Origin: M55B177 sp034722275
Lineage (GTDB): Bacteria; Chloroflexota; Dehalococcoidia; GIF9; AB-539-J10
DNA length: 64,000 nucleotides
Assembly: GCA_034722275.1 (NCBI GenBank)
Contig: JAYENW010000020.1
Span: forward strand, 1-64,000
Direction of reading: 5' to 3'
The translations under genes and the position numbers were made by a program. Below, piece by piece: positions 1 through 9,075 of this stretch. Below the pieces are notes generated by a model. It ran no database searches, had not been told where the DNA came from, and was given only the letters and a program-made list of their open reading frames with translations. Every line of letters begins with the position of its first letter. Position 1 is the first letter of the stretch.

Positions 1-134
1 ACCATCCACTCTACTCTCAATCTCTCACGGGGGGTAAAGTCTAAGAGGTCTGCTACCCCTCTCCAGCACTCATATCTACTCTTTGAGATGATAGGCTTGG
101 TTTTAAAGAAATAGAAGCTGCTTGGTTCTCTCAT
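1..134 (-). CDS. Probable transposase/integrase N-terminus, cut by window edge
   Basis: An open frame starts at an ATG (positions 134-132), is preceded by a GAGGAG ribosome site, and runs without a stop off the left edge, giving 44 residues beginning MREPSSFYFFKTKPIISKSR. The basic, aromatic-rich start followed by a predicted helix (ECWRGVADLL) resembles helix-turn-helix N-termini of IS481/IS3-type integrases from Dehalococcoidia; this is recognition from memory, not a search. The sequence just outside the gene (184-200) resembles an IS terminus. Only the first 44 codons are visible, so the family and the intactness of the gene cannot be judged. Confidence 0.45.
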   Translation of the reverse strand, partial: MREPSSFYFFKTKPIISKSRYECWRGVADLLDFTPRERLRVEWM

Positions 135-383
135 TTCGATAACTCCTCATGGTAACTTAATATCGCTACTAACCATACCATGAGTGTTACCCATGTATCT
201 CAACCTCCGCAGGGTCAGTTTCGTGTTTTGTGTCAATTTGGTTTTATGTCAGCTTGGCTTAATATTCCCATTAAAAATGTAGTCATAATAGTTATCTCCT
301 ATATATCTGCTATAATATAAATTTAAAGAACAATGTAGGCTTCCTGATTATATTAAAGCAACTCTGCATGTAGGAGGTAAATC
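135..383. other. Intergenic region with possible IS end and a promoter
   Basis: No gene is seen. Positions 184-200 read GTGTTACCCATGTATCT, similar to termini of IS481-like elements and 15/17 identical to 60882-60898. A TATAAT hexamer (311-316) lies 67 bases before the aminotransferase start, but no good -35 box is spaced to match. The aminotransferase ribosome site TAGGAGG lies immediately before its ATG. Confidence 0.4.
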
Positions 384-1544
384 ATGAAACTTGCGAATAA
401 ACTAAATAATTTCAAAGCTTACCTTGGTCCAGCAATGAATCAGAAGATAGCACGCATGAAAGCCGAGGGTAGAGATGTGATAAACCTTGGTCTGGGCGAC
501 CCAGATGTAACTCCGCCAGAGCGTCAATTGAAAGCTCTCATCGAAGCGGTGTCGGATCTGAGAAACCATCACTATCCATCTGCTTACCCAATAAAACCAT
601 TTTATGATGCCATCGCTGATTGGTACAAGCGTCGCCACGGGGTAGATGTGGATCCGGAAGGGGAAATTATATACGGTTTGGGTGCTGCTGAAATACTTTT
701 CCAAATGCATAACTGTCTTCTGGATTCTGGGGATTTAGTGCTGATCTCTGATCCAGCTTATCCCTCTTACGAAGCAGGGGCAAAAATTGCCGGGGGTATA
801 GTGGAATCTTATCCCTTGCTGAAAGAAAACAACTTTCTTCCCGATCTCCATGCGATACCAGCTGACATGGCTAAAAAAGCAAAGATGATCTGGATCAATC
901 TTCCCAATAACCCGACCACGGCTACTGCTGATGACGATTTTTTCGTGAGGCTCATCGAATGGGCAAAAGAATTCGATGTGTGGGTGATAAGCGACAATCC
1001 GTACATGGATATCTGTTTTGATGGGTATAAACCACCCAGCTTCCTTAAATTTCCCGGTGCCAAGGAGGTGGGAGTTGAAATCAATACCATGTCTAAATCC
1101 TTCAATAGCTGCGGATGGAGGGTAGGAATGCTTCTGGGGAATAAAGAAATTATCGCTGGCATGGTGAAAATTAAATCCCAGGCGGATCGGGGATTATACT
1201 ATCCCCTGCAGGTGGCAACCATCGCTGCGCTGACAGGGCCTGTTGATTGGATGGAGGAAAAGAACAAGATGCTTGCTGAGAGGCGGGATGTGGTGGTCCG
1301 GGCTTGGGAAAAGATGGGTCTTGATATGATGAACCCCAGAGCTACTTTTTATTGCTGGGGTGAGATTCCTAAAGGCTATAAATCAGAAGAGTTCTCGTTA
1401 AAACTTCTTGAAAAGGAAAATGTGTGGATGATACCCGGTTCCACCTATGGAAAGCGTGGTGAAGGATATGTGCGTATCTCCAATGCACTGCCTGCCGAGC
1501 GTACTGCAGAGGCGATGGGACGAATAGAGAAGTTTATATCGTAG
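384..1544 (+). CDS. PLP-dependent class I/II aminotransferase, DapL/AspC-like
   Basis: A 386-residue fold-type I aminotransferase. Visible hallmarks are the N-terminal NLGLGDPDVTPP segment, the NLPNNPTTA stretch of the cofactor pocket, SDNPYMD, and the lysine that binds PLP in TMSKSFNSCGWRVG (Lys238). A substrate-carboxylate arginine lies near the C-terminus in GYVRISNA. Length and motifs fit LL-diaminopimelate or aspartate/alanine aminotransferases. LL-DAP aminotransferase is plausible for a Dehalococcoidia-like organism, but the substrate cannot be read from sequence alone. The ATG has a strong TAGGAGG site. A cupin gene follows 52 bases downstream on the same strand and may be cotranscribed. 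Confidence 0.85.
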   Translation: MKLANKLNNFKAYLGPAMNQKIARMKAEGRDVINLGLGDPDVTPPERQLKALIEAVSDLRNHHYPSAYPIKPFYDAIADWYKRRHGVDVDPEGEIIYGLGAAEILFQMHNCLLDSGDLVLISDPAYPSYEAGAKIAGGIVESYPLLKENNFLPDLHAIPADMAKKAKMIWINLPNNPTTATADDDFFVRLIEWAKEFDVWVISDNPYMDICFDGYKPPSFLKFPGAKEVGVEINTMSKSFNSCGWRVGMLLGNKEIIAGMVKIKSQADRGLYYPLQVATIAALTGPVDWMEEKNKMLAERRDVVVRAWEKMGLDMMNPRATFYCWGEIPKGYKSEEFSLKLLEKENVWMIPGSTYGKRGEGYVRISNALPAERTAEAMGRIEKFIS

Positions 1545-1596
1545 CAATTGATGTTTTCTGGAAGTATATATTCCATTGTGTCAAGGAGGTTCTTAT

Positions 1597-1947
1597 ATGA
1601 AAATAACAAATCTGGATGAAGTTGAAAAGATAAAAGTGGACATGGAAGGTGCAAAAAATGCCTATAAACAGATTCCCTTGTCAAGAAGTGATGGTGTGCC
1701 AGCATTTTCCTTTCGCGTATTTACTCTTGAGCCTGGTGGCCACACTCCCTTTCACAAACACCCCTTTGAACACCTAAACTACATAATTGAAGGCCAAGGC
1801 GCTGTAGTTACGGAAAATGGTGAGGAGCGTGAGGTCAAAAAAGGCGATTTCACTCTGATTCTCCCTGGTGAAAAACACCAATATAAGAATAAATCGTTAA
1901 GCGAGCCCATGCTCTTTATTTGCGCAGTTCCCAAAGAATATGAATAA
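1597..1947 (+). CDS. Small single-domain cupin protein
   Basis: About 116 residues forming one cupin barrel. Cupin motif 1 is visible as HTPFHKHPFEHLNYIIEGQG, with three histidines and a downstream glutamate as likely metal ligands; motif 2 is LPGEKHQYKN. The start at 1597 is chosen because an AAGGAGG site (1583-1589) sits directly before it. An upstream in-frame start at 1576 would place that site inside the coding region. The domain is a generic metal-binding barrel found in isomerases, dioxygenases and sensors, so no reaction is assigned. It follows the aminotransferase and converges with the glycerate kinase gene 7 bases beyond its stop. Confidence 0.8.
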   Translation: MKITNLDEVEKIKVDMEGAKNAYKQIPLSRSDGVPAFSFRVFTLEPGGHTPFHKHPFEHLNYIIEGQGAVVTENGEEREVKKGDFTLILPGEKHQYKNKSLSEPMLFICAVPKEYE

Positions 1948-1954
1948 TCTTTGA

Positions 1955-3199
1955 TTACTGGCACAGAAGTATAATTAAGTCACTGACATTGGTTCCTGTT
2001 GGTCCCGTTTTTAGTAAGTCTCCAGATGCTTCAAGTGCATGATAGGAATCGTTATTGTTTAGCATTTCTTCCACAGCAATACCTTTTTCTCTCAGGCGTA
2101 TCATTGTTCCCCCATCCACAATTCCTCCAGCTGCATTGGTAGGGCCATCTGTACCATCTGTGGCAACGGAAGCTATCACAACAGTATCTAATCCCTCTAT
2201 GCCACGAGCAGCAGAAAGAGCTAGCTCTTGATTTCTTCCACCCAGCCCCTTTCCTTTCATCTGGACAGTGGTTTCCCCTCCCAAAATTATGGCGCAGGGT
2301 TTTTCCAGGGGTTGCTCTCTGGAGACGATTCCACGTGTAATAGCACTTAGAAAAGCTCCTGCTTCACGTGCTTCACAGTCTAGGGTTGTTGTCAGTATCA
2401 TTGAATTGTACCCGAATTTTTCAGCAGTTTTTCTAGCGGCTTCGCAGGATATAAGAATGCTGCCAATTATCCTTGTTGTAACATTTTCCAGCGATTTTGG
2501 TGTCTCTTTTTTCAAAGCATTCAAAACTCTAGGGGGAAGCTGTATGTCATACTTTTTAATTACACTCAGAGCATCTTGGGAAGTTGTACTATCAGGATAA
2601 GTGGGGCCTGAAGCAATGGTGTCTAGTCTATCGCCAAGAACATCAGATAAGATGAGGGAAAAGATCTTAGCGGGTTTGACAATTTCAGCAAAACGTCCTC
2701 CCTTAACTTGGGAAAGGTGTTTTCGCACTGTATTTATCTCTGAAATTGCTGCTCCGGACTTTAAAAACTGGTCAGTTATATTTATTAAATCCTCAAGTTC
2801 AACATTCTCGGCAGGGAGTTCAAAAAGGGAAGAACCACCGCCAGAGACTAGAAAGAGTAAGAGGTCCCTTTCTTTGAGGTCTTTTACGATATCTAGCGCT
2901 CTCTTTGTTGCCATAATACTGTTTTTATCTGGCGTTGGGTGACCGGCTTCAAATATTTCAAACCCTTCGATGTCTCCCATTGAATAACCATACTTCGTTA
3001 TGACGATACCCTCGGAAATGTGATCTTTTAGACTTTGCCTTGCAGCCTCTGCCATTCTCCAGGCGGCTTTTCCTATGGCTATGACTTTTATTCTTCCTTC
3101 GCTTTCGAAATTTTTTAGTGCTTTTTTAACTGCTTTTTCAGGATAAACTGCCTCGATGGCTTCATCAATAATTTTTAGGGCATCTTCCTTTATATTCAT
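1955..3199 (-). CDS. Glycerate 2-kinase (GckA/TtuD, MOFRL family)
   Basis: A 414-residue protein of the glycerate kinase family with an N-terminal DUF4147 domain and C-terminal MOFRL domain. Visible motifs are AIGKAAWRMAEAA near residue 45, the phosphate-binding LVSGGGSSLFELP, and the C-terminal ILGGETTVQMKGKGLGGRNQ followed by SVATDGTDGPTNAAGG, typical of MOFRL. The enzyme phosphorylates D-glycerate, normally to 2-phosphoglycerate, feeding lower glycolysis. It is separated from the DAHP synthase gene upstream by about 190 bases, so it may have its own promoter. Family assignment is firm; the product position (2- versus 3-phosphate) rests on the family. Confidence 0.88.
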   Translation of the reverse strand: MNIKEDALKIIDEAIEAVYPEKAVKKALKNFESEGRIKVIAIGKAAWRMAEAARQSLKDHISEGIVITKYGYSMGDIEGFEIFEAGHPTPDKNSIMATKRALDIVKDLKERDLLLFLVSGGGSSLFELPAENVELEDLINITDQFLKSGAAISEINTVRKHLSQVKGGRFAEIVKPAKIFSLILSDVLGDRLDTIASGPTYPDSTTSQDALSVIKKYDIQLPPRVLNALKKETPKSLENVTTRIIGSILISCEAARKTAEKFGYNSMILTTTLDCEAREAGAFLSAITRGIVSREQPLEKPCAIILGGETTVQMKGKGLGGRNQELALSAARGIEGLDTVVIASVATDGTDGPTNAAGGIVDGGTMIRLREKGIAVEEMLNNNDSYHALEASGDLLKTGPTGTNVSDLIILLCQ

Positions 3200-3386
3200 A
3201 ATAATCTATCTCAAGGTTTATAAAAGTATAGCCTAATTTTGCCCTTATTGATTCAAGGATGTAGTAGATAGATCAAGCTCATTTTGGAGAAATAGAAGCT
3301 TTCCTTTCCAAGGAAGGGCTTGAATAAGCCGAGTTCTATCAATTAGGGATGACAAGTTTCGCTGTTTTGGCATGCTTATGGGCTGA

Positions 3387-4403
3387 CTAGATATATCTGC
3401 CCACCGACCTGGCAATTGGCCTGAGTTCTTTCATCAACCTGGCGAAGTCCGACGGAGTGAGGGACTGAAGTCCATCCACTAAGGCTTCCTTGGGGTTAGG
3501 GTGAACTTCGATAAGTAGCCCATCAGCACCAGCGGCCACAGCTGCCTTAGCTATAGCGGGAACAAGGGAATAGTGGCCGGCAGCATGACTGGGATCGACG
3601 ATTAAAGGCAGGTGGCTAGATTTTTTCACCACGGGTATAGAACTGATATCAAGGGAAAAGCGGATGCTGTTCTCAAAGGTCCTGATACCTCTCTCGCACA
3701 GAATGACTTGGCTGTTACCCTCCGCCAGCAGATAGTCAGCTGCTGTGAGCCATTCAGCAACGGTGGATGATAGCCCTCGCTTCAGGATGACAGGGCACCT
3801 GCTTTTGCCTATCTGAGTCAACAGGGCAAAGTTTTGCATATTTCGGGCCCCGACTTGAAGGATATCAACATACTTGGATATCTGTCTGACATCGTGGGTG
3901 TCTACCACTTCGGTGACCACAGGCATGCTGAACTGCTCCCTGGCTCGCGCTAACAACTCCAGCCCAGCCTTCTCCAGGCCGTGAAAGCTAAAGGGGGAAG
4001 TACGTGGTTTGAAGGCGCCGCCGCGCACAATACAGGCCCCAGATTTCTTTACAGCCTTGGCCGCTTCCATAAGCTGCTCTTCACTTTCTACGGCACAGGG
4101 CCCTGCCATAACCACAACGCGCTTACCCCCAATCTCGATTCCGTTAATGGAAACGAGGCTATCCTCTGCCTTGAATTCCCGAGAGGCAAGTTTGTATGGT
4201 TTCATGATCCGGGACGCGCTCTCCACCCCAGGGAGCACAGCGAAGGTGTCTATAGATAGTTTTCCTGTGTTACTTCCCAGTATGGCCACTACTGTTTTGT
4301 CGGTGCCCAAATTTAGCTGGACGCTCAGTCCCAGTGATTTGGCCCGCTGTACCACCTCATCTATCTCCTCTGAAGTGGCACCCTTTCTCATCTCTACTAT
4401 CAT
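3387..4403 (-). CDS. aroF: 3-deoxy-7-phosphoheptulonate synthase, type I-beta
   Basis: A 338-residue DAHP synthase, condensing phosphoenolpyruvate and erythrose 4-phosphate as the first step of the shikimate pathway. The first ~70 residues form the ferredoxin-like/ACT-like regulatory domain typical of the type I-beta subgroup. The barrel follows with VVMAGPCAVESEEQ, GGAFKPRTSPFSFHG, VGARNMQNF, LKRGLSST and LIVDPSHAAGH, all family signatures that include PEP-binding and metal-binding residues. The length matches Thermotoga-type enzymes, in which the N-terminal domain mediates feedback inhibition. The ATG at 4403 has a GGAGG site at normal distance. No other aromatic pathway gene is adjacent. 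Confidence 0.93.
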   Translation of the reverse strand: MIVEMRKGATSEEIDEVVQRAKSLGLSVQLNLGTDKTVVAILGSNTGKLSIDTFAVLPGVESASRIMKPYKLASREFKAEDSLVSINGIEIGGKRVVVMAGPCAVESEEQLMEAAKAVKKSGACIVRGGAFKPRTSPFSFHGLEKAGLELLARAREQFSMPVVTEVVDTHDVRQISKYVDILQVGARNMQNFALLTQIGKSRCPVILKRGLSSTVAEWLTAADYLLAEGNSQVILCERGIRTFENSIRFSLDISSIPVVKKSSHLPLIVDPSHAAGHYSLVPAIAKAAVAAGADGLLIEVHPNPKEALVDGLQSLTPSDFARLMKELRPIARSVGRYI

Positions 4404-4535
4404 AGTGCCTCCAATGATACGTACTATCTGCCTTTTTGTCCAGTTTTCTCAAGTAAGTGAATGTGAAAGCAACAGGTCGACGAAATGGGCGAGAGTCATA
4501 GACGAACGCCAGATAATTATCATATTACCAATAAT

Positions 4536-5723
4536 CTAATCTCTTCTTATCTTGATTCTTAGTATGAGGGCTGTTATTGTTATCAGCAAGGCGAAGATGG
4601 ATAAAAAGATAAAACTTATTTCGTATGAGCCTGTTTTATCTCTGACTAGGCCAGCTATGTATGGGCCGAAAAACATTCCTATGCTGCTGACCATGGAGAG
4701 GATGCCAAAGCCTAATCCCAAATTCTCAGGTTCCAAAATCTTTGATGTAAAAGAGTAGACTGGAGCTGGGATAAATGCCCCTGCCACCGCTATAATAATC
4801 ATTGGGAGGAGGAAATCGGTTGACCTGGTAACAAGATAGATTGCGGCCGCTATAATTACTCCACCCACTCCGATGAAAAGATCCTCATTGTCGACCTTAT
4901 CCACTAAACGACCAATTATTGGGCTTATGCCTAATGCCCCCCACATAGGTAAGCTGGCAAGGGAGCCAGCAGCGCCGATACTGTATCCCTTTGATACGAA
5001 AAAGTCTGGTGCAAAGGTCGAAAATGAAATGACGACCGCATTAAACCACATCCAACAAAACCCCACTAACCACATCAATATCCCAACTTTTAGCAAGCTT
5101 GAGAACAATCCTGTTGACTTTTTCCGATTATTAAAGTTTATTTTTTGCGCTGGGTTTGGAGTGGGTTTATAGAGGAACAGAAAGGCTGCTAGCACTGCTA
5201 CACTTATTATCCCAGTAATAAAAATTGGCATTCGCCAGCCCAAACTTTCACCCAGCCTGCCAAAAGTTGTAAAGCATATGATTGTACCCACAGGCACTGC
5301 AGTATTATAAATTCCCATTGCCGTTCCTACTTTATATTCTCTAAACCACTGCGAAAGCACTTGCGCCGCCACTATAGAAATAGTTACAGCTCCAATACCG
5401 GCAATGACTCTCCCTAAAGCAGCGTAAAGAAAGGTATCACTAATGGCAAAGATTAACGTTCCTATAATTACGAGGACTAGAGAAATCACACCAGTCTTGA
5501 AGGGTCCCCAACGGTCAGAAAGCAGGCCAGCTAAAATCGCTAAAAATATGGCTGGCAGTGCAAAAAGACTCATTAGTAAACCAGCCTCAGCATGGCTTAA
5601 TTTCAATTCCTCGATAATCAAGGTGAGGATGGGTGGTAGAGACTGTAATGGTAAAGCAAACCCCAGCAGACAACAGAGGTAAGACAGGATTAAGATAACC
5701 CAGCGATATCTACTTGCCGGCAT
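4536..5723 (-). CDS. MFS transporter
   Basis: A 395-residue membrane protein with about twelve hydrophobic segments in two halves. The first cytoplasmic loop carries GLLSDRWGPFKTG, the MFS signature between helices 2 and 3, and a related GRLVDKVDN occurs in the second half between helices 8 and 9. It is similar in style to CynX/NarK or oxalate/formate antiporter-like permeases, but the substrate is not deducible. It lies between the DAHP synthase and cysteine desulfidase genes on the same strand with gaps of 130-200 bases, so transcriptional linkage is uncertain. Confidence 0.85.
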   Translation of the reverse strand: MPASRYRWVILILSYLCCLLGFALPLQSLPPILTLIIEELKLSHAEAGLLMSLFALPAIFLAILAGLLSDRWGPFKTGVISLVLVIIGTLIFAISDTFLYAALGRVIAGIGAVTISIVAAQVLSQWFREYKVGTAMGIYNTAVPVGTIICFTTFGRLGESLGWRMPIFITGIISVAVLAAFLFLYKPTPNPAQKINFNNRKKSTGLFSSLLKVGILMWLVGFCWMWFNAVVISFSTFAPDFFVSKGYSIGAAGSLASLPMWGALGISPIIGRLVDKVDNEDLFIGVGGVIIAAAIYLVTRSTDFLLPMIIIAVAGAFIPAPVYSFTSKILEPENLGLGFGILSMVSSIGMFFGPYIAGLVRDKTGSYEISFIFLSIFALLITITALILRIKIRRD

Positions 5724-5927
5724 ATTTCATCATCAATATTCCTTACTTTTTGTAAGTGTTTAGTTTAGAACAATTCCCCCTTGTTCAAATCCAGCCCCCT
5801 TACCAAGAAATGCAAGAAGGTAGGATAACTTTAAGGTCATCTTGCCTTTTCTATTTGTGCGGGTAGTGCTATTGGCCTTCGGGGTAATTCTGTGGTGGTT
5901 GGCTTTAGGTTGACTCATAAAGTAGCT

Positions 5928-7385
5928 TTACCTGCTTTTGTCAATCATGATGGATACAATCATTGCATCGGTATTAACCATTGCTTGGGAGATTTTCCCA
6001 ATATTTTGTATTGTATCCTCTACTTTTTCAGCGACAATTCCATTATCCGGCGCAACCTGGATTCTCTTTGTAGCGAGCAAAGCGCTTTGTATTGCTACAG
6101 AAGCAGAGGTTGTCAATTTTAAAGAGCAACCATCTTTAGCTCCATCACAGATAAGCCCTGGTATGTTTCCGGCCAGGTTCTGGATTGCCATTTCAACTTT
6201 ATCTGGTGACCGGGTTAAGAAATAGGTGATGCCAGCGGTGGCGCCAAGCCCTGCTTTCACAGTACAGCCGCAGAAAGCTGATAGGTAATTTGTGTGGTAG
6301 GTCACATAACAAGTGACGAGAGCGGACAGTGCAAGTGCCTTCACGAGCTTGTTGAGTTTCTTTTTGTCCCCCTTAGATATTTGCCCACTGCGCCTCTGTT
6401 CTAATAATCGCTTTACATCGTAGCCATTCTTTTGAGCAACAGCTATGATTGGCAGACTGCAGGCGATTCCATGATTTCCTGAGCCAGCGCAACTCATCAC
6501 TGGATAGTTAGCACCACCCATTCTGGCGTCCGCTGCAGAGGCAACCATAATCTGTGCCGAACTGATGAGATCGTTGCCTAAGTATCCTTCTTTCACCAGG
6601 TTATTTAACTTAGCACCAATTCCTAGACCCTTTGTCCCCTTTAATCCTTCCTCTGAGATGGCAATATTCATCTCCATCATTTCTATCATCTTTTCCATAA
6701 CATCCCTGGGAAGTGTTTCAACTGCCGTAACAATCTCGGAGATCTTCATTCTCTTCAATCTATCTTTTACACTATCATTATTCTTATATGGTTCTGGCTT
6801 TTTCACAGAAGGAAATTCTCTTACTCGACCTAAGGAATCATAAACGGTAATTGATGTTACATTGCTATGTCCCTTTTCAATACTTGCCACACATCCAATC
6901 GTTCTTGTTGGAAGCCCCTTGTGTTTTACCTCAATCGAGGCCTTTATTTCAATATCTTCACCTTTCTCCCATCCTTCAATCAGCCTGATCTTTACTTTTT
7001 CTGCCAATGCTTTGGCTTTGCTTAAATCTTGTGGTTGAAGAGTTTCAAACAATGTCATCTCTTTCCCTTCTGCTTCAGGGAAACAAAATACTCCCATTGC
7101 AGCAGCGATAATCATTCCCTTTTGCCCCCCAGATCTGGGAATTCCCACCGCCAGCGCATTTTTAAATGTTCCTCGGTCGACCGCTACTTCTATTGTGTTA
7201 ATCTCTATATCTTCCTGTTGGACATCAGTAACATATCCAATTGGTATCTTGCCCTTCAGCCACACAGGAACTCTTCCTAAGATAGCATTATAGGCTAAAG
7301 ATGTTGCGTACCCCACAGCAACAGGTTCGGTAACTCCTAACGCTGGTTTAATTTCAATCTCAATAAGTTTTGAAATATCAAACAT
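5928..7385 (-). CDS. cyuA: L-cysteine desulfidase, CyuA/YhaM (UPF0597) family
   Basis: A 485-residue protein of the UPF0597 / serine dehydratase alpha-like family. CyuA enzymes use an oxygen-sensitive Fe-S cluster to split L-cysteine to pyruvate, ammonia and sulfide. The N-terminus has the family GVTEPVAVGYA stretch. Cysteines that could serve the cluster are in SCAGSGNHGIACS, CGCTVKAG and ICDGAKDGCSLKL, and the family core MGGANYPVMSCAGSGNHG is intact. The length is somewhat above typical (about 430). A TAGGAGGA site precedes the ATG at 7385. The substrate is inferred from the family; related proteins may act on D-cysteine or serine. Confidence 0.82.
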   Translation of the reverse strand: MFDISKLIEIEIKPALGVTEPVAVGYATSLAYNAILGRVPVWLKGKIPIGYVTDVQQEDIEINTIEVAVDRGTFKNALAVGIPRSGGQKGMIIAAAMGVFCFPEAEGKEMTLFETLQPQDLSKAKALAEKVKIRLIEGWEKGEDIEIKASIEVKHKGLPTRTIGCVASIEKGHSNVTSITVYDSLGRVREFPSVKKPEPYKNNDSVKDRLKRMKISEIVTAVETLPRDVMEKMIEMMEMNIAISEEGLKGTKGLGIGAKLNNLVKEGYLGNDLISSAQIMVASAADARMGGANYPVMSCAGSGNHGIACSLPIIAVAQKNGYDVKRLLEQRRSGQISKGDKKKLNKLVKALALSALVTCYVTYHTNYLSAFCGCTVKAGLGATAGITYFLTRSPDKVEMAIQNLAGNIPGLICDGAKDGCSLKLTTSASVAIQSALLATKRIQVAPDNGIVAEKVEDTIQNIGKISQAMVNTDAMIVSIMIDKSR

Positions 7386-7851
7386 TCCTCCTACCTCTAA
7401 AGGAATTATAACCAGTGTCGCGGGCGTTGGGAAGTGCTCATCTGGGAAATATTGACATTGTTATGAAATACAAAGTTGCCGAGTCTAGTCTTGAACTTAT
7501 CTTGGCTGCTGTGCAGGGACTGAAGTCAAACCAGTGTACTTCGGGAAGCTCCGTCTTCCGAAGCTCGTTGGTTCAAATCCATTCCTCATTACTGAAACCT
7601 CTCTTAAAAAGCTCTCTCACCATGCCATTGATTTTTTGCCAATACTCTATGTTTAGCAATGATATAATCTTCTCTGCTTAATAACTCGCCGGTTGCGGTT
7701 ATCATACTCAATGCAGTATGTTTATGTTAGGTACACCGAGGGTCAGTTGAGTTAGCTGCAAAGCAAGCTCCGCAAATTAACTGCTGAGGTTACTTGGTAC
7801 TTCGCACCTATTATAAAGATGTGACATGAGCGAGGAAGGAGATTTATATTT
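7386..7851. other. Gene-poor gap with a tRNA-like hairpin region
   Basis: A 466-base gap between divergent genes. Apart from the hairpin at 7539-7563 and a following GGTTCAAATCC sequence, I see no convincing gene. An 88-codon open frame (7415-7681) has unlikely composition and no ribosome site. The MFS gene downstream starts after an AAGGAG site near 7835. Confidence 0.5.
7539..7563. repeat. Strong stem-loop beside a T-arm-like sequence
   Basis: CTTCGG-(G)-AAG pairs with CTT-CCGAAG around a six-base loop, giving nine pairs with one bulged G. Five bases downstream comes GTTGGTTCAAATCCATT, which resembles a tRNA T-arm, so the hairpin sits where the long variable arm of a Ser, Leu or SeC tRNA would be. 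I could not find matching D-arm or acceptor-stem partners, so this is at most a decayed tRNA or tRNA-like relic. Confidence 0.4.
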
Positions 7852-9075
7852 GTGTGGTTAACCATAGAACGTCTGCGCAGGAAGGTTTTCAGTCGTTTCG
7901 ATAGAGGTATATGGATTGTAACTGCGATTCAACTTCTCACTGCTGCTAGTTTCTCTATCTGCCTTCCTTTTCTCGCGCTGTATTTATATCAAGACCGTGG
8001 TCTTTCTATGACCATGGTTGGGGTTGTTATTCTGATTGCTGGTCTTTGCTCTGCTACCACCCAGATTATCAGTGGGTGGCTTTCTGACCGCTTTGGTCGC
8101 CGGCCGCTTCTGCTTGGAGCCACGGGGATAAGTATATTCCTATATTCTGGTCTGGCGGCCTTAATTGGGTTTTCCGCCCCAATATGGGCTATCGCAGTTG
8201 TCTACACTGTTGGACAGTCAGTGAGAATGACGACCCGCCCAATTACCTCGGCAATGGTGACGGACCTTTCCCCGAAGGAGCGCCTGACGGAGAATTATGG
8301 GTTTCTGCGAGTGGGACAGAACTTGGGCTGGGCCGCTGGCCCGGCGGTTGGGGGATACTTGGCGACTTTCCTCCCCTATGCCTGGCTTTTCGGATTGGCA
8401 GCTCTATTGAATGCCGTTACCTTTTGTCTTATTCTGCTCTCCCTTAAAGAGTCCTTTCATGGTGCTACTGAGCAGGTAGGCTTTCGCAGCATGTTTTACG
8501 TCGCCACCAATCGAATCTTTGTGATATTCACCGGGTTAAGCCTCATAGTCTTTGTAGTTATGGGGCAGCTTGGCAGTACTCTCTCGGTTTTCAGTGTAGA
8601 CCGTCTGGGGTTTTCAACAGCGCAGTATGGCCTCCTGCTTACTATGAACGGCTTGATTGTGGTCTTCTTCCAGTACCCGGTGGCCCGTGGCCTCAACCGC
8701 TTGGCGAAACCCACAGCCATTATCTTGGGGAGTCTTCTCTACGGGCTTGGGTACCTATCCTTGGGCTGGGTTGGAAGTTTCGCCTGGGCCCTTGCGGCGG
8801 TGGCGATTATCACGGCTGGTGAAATTATCTTTTCCCCCACAGCACTTTCGGTGGTAGGTGAGCTTTCTCCTCAAGATCAGCGAGGTCGGTATATGGGGGT
8901 CTTCGGATTGAGTGATATCCTGGGCATGTCGATTGGGCCATTAATAGGTGGTATCTTACTCGATGTTTTCCCGACTGGTCCCCAGTTCATCTGGGGAACA
9001 ATTGCCTTTCTGGCATTCATGGCTGCGGCAGGGTTCCACCGCTGGGGCATAGCTCACCAGGCGAGCCACACATGA
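7852..9075 (+). CDS. MFS transporter, drug/sugar efflux type
   Basis: A 407-residue twelve-helix transporter starting at GTG with an AAGGAG site upstream. The A-motif between helices 2 and 3 reads GWLSDRFGRRPLLLG, a textbook MFS signature. A motif reminiscent of drug:H+ antiporters (GQNLGWAAGPAVGGYLA) is seen in helix 5, suggesting export. No adjacent regulator or catabolic gene hints at a substrate. It is flanked on both sides by unusually long gaps, consistent with a single-gene unit in an accessory region. Confidence 0.85.
   Translation: MWLTIERLRRKVFSRFDRGIWIVTAIQLLTAASFSICLPFLALYLYQDRGLSMTMVGVVILIAGLCSATTQIISGWLSDRFGRRPLLLGATGISIFLYSGLAALIGFSAPIWAIAVVYTVGQSVRMTTRPITSAMVTDLSPKERLTENYGFLRVGQNLGWAAGPAVGGYLATFLPYAWLFGLAALLNAVTFCLILLSLKESFHGATEQVGFRSMFYVATNRIFVIFTGLSLIVFVVMGQLGSTLSVFSVDRLGFSTAQYGLLLTMNGLIVVFFQYPVARGLNRLAKPTAIILGSLLYGLGYLSLGWVGSFAWALAAVAIITAGEIIFSPTALSVVGELSPQDQRGRYMGVFGLSDILGMSIGPLIGGILLDVFPTGPQFIWGTIAFLAFMAAAGFHRWGIAHQASHT

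Noticed and set aside
7590..7604. 15-base exact match TACTGAAACCTCTCT also at 32322-32336
   Set aside because: A couple of such matches are expected by chance in 64 kb; the longer flanks do not align, so it is not treated as a repeat.
7415..7681. 88-codon plus-strand frame across the hairpin gap
   Set aside because: No ribosome site, low-complexity serine/leucine-rich translation and overlap with the structured region argue against a gene.
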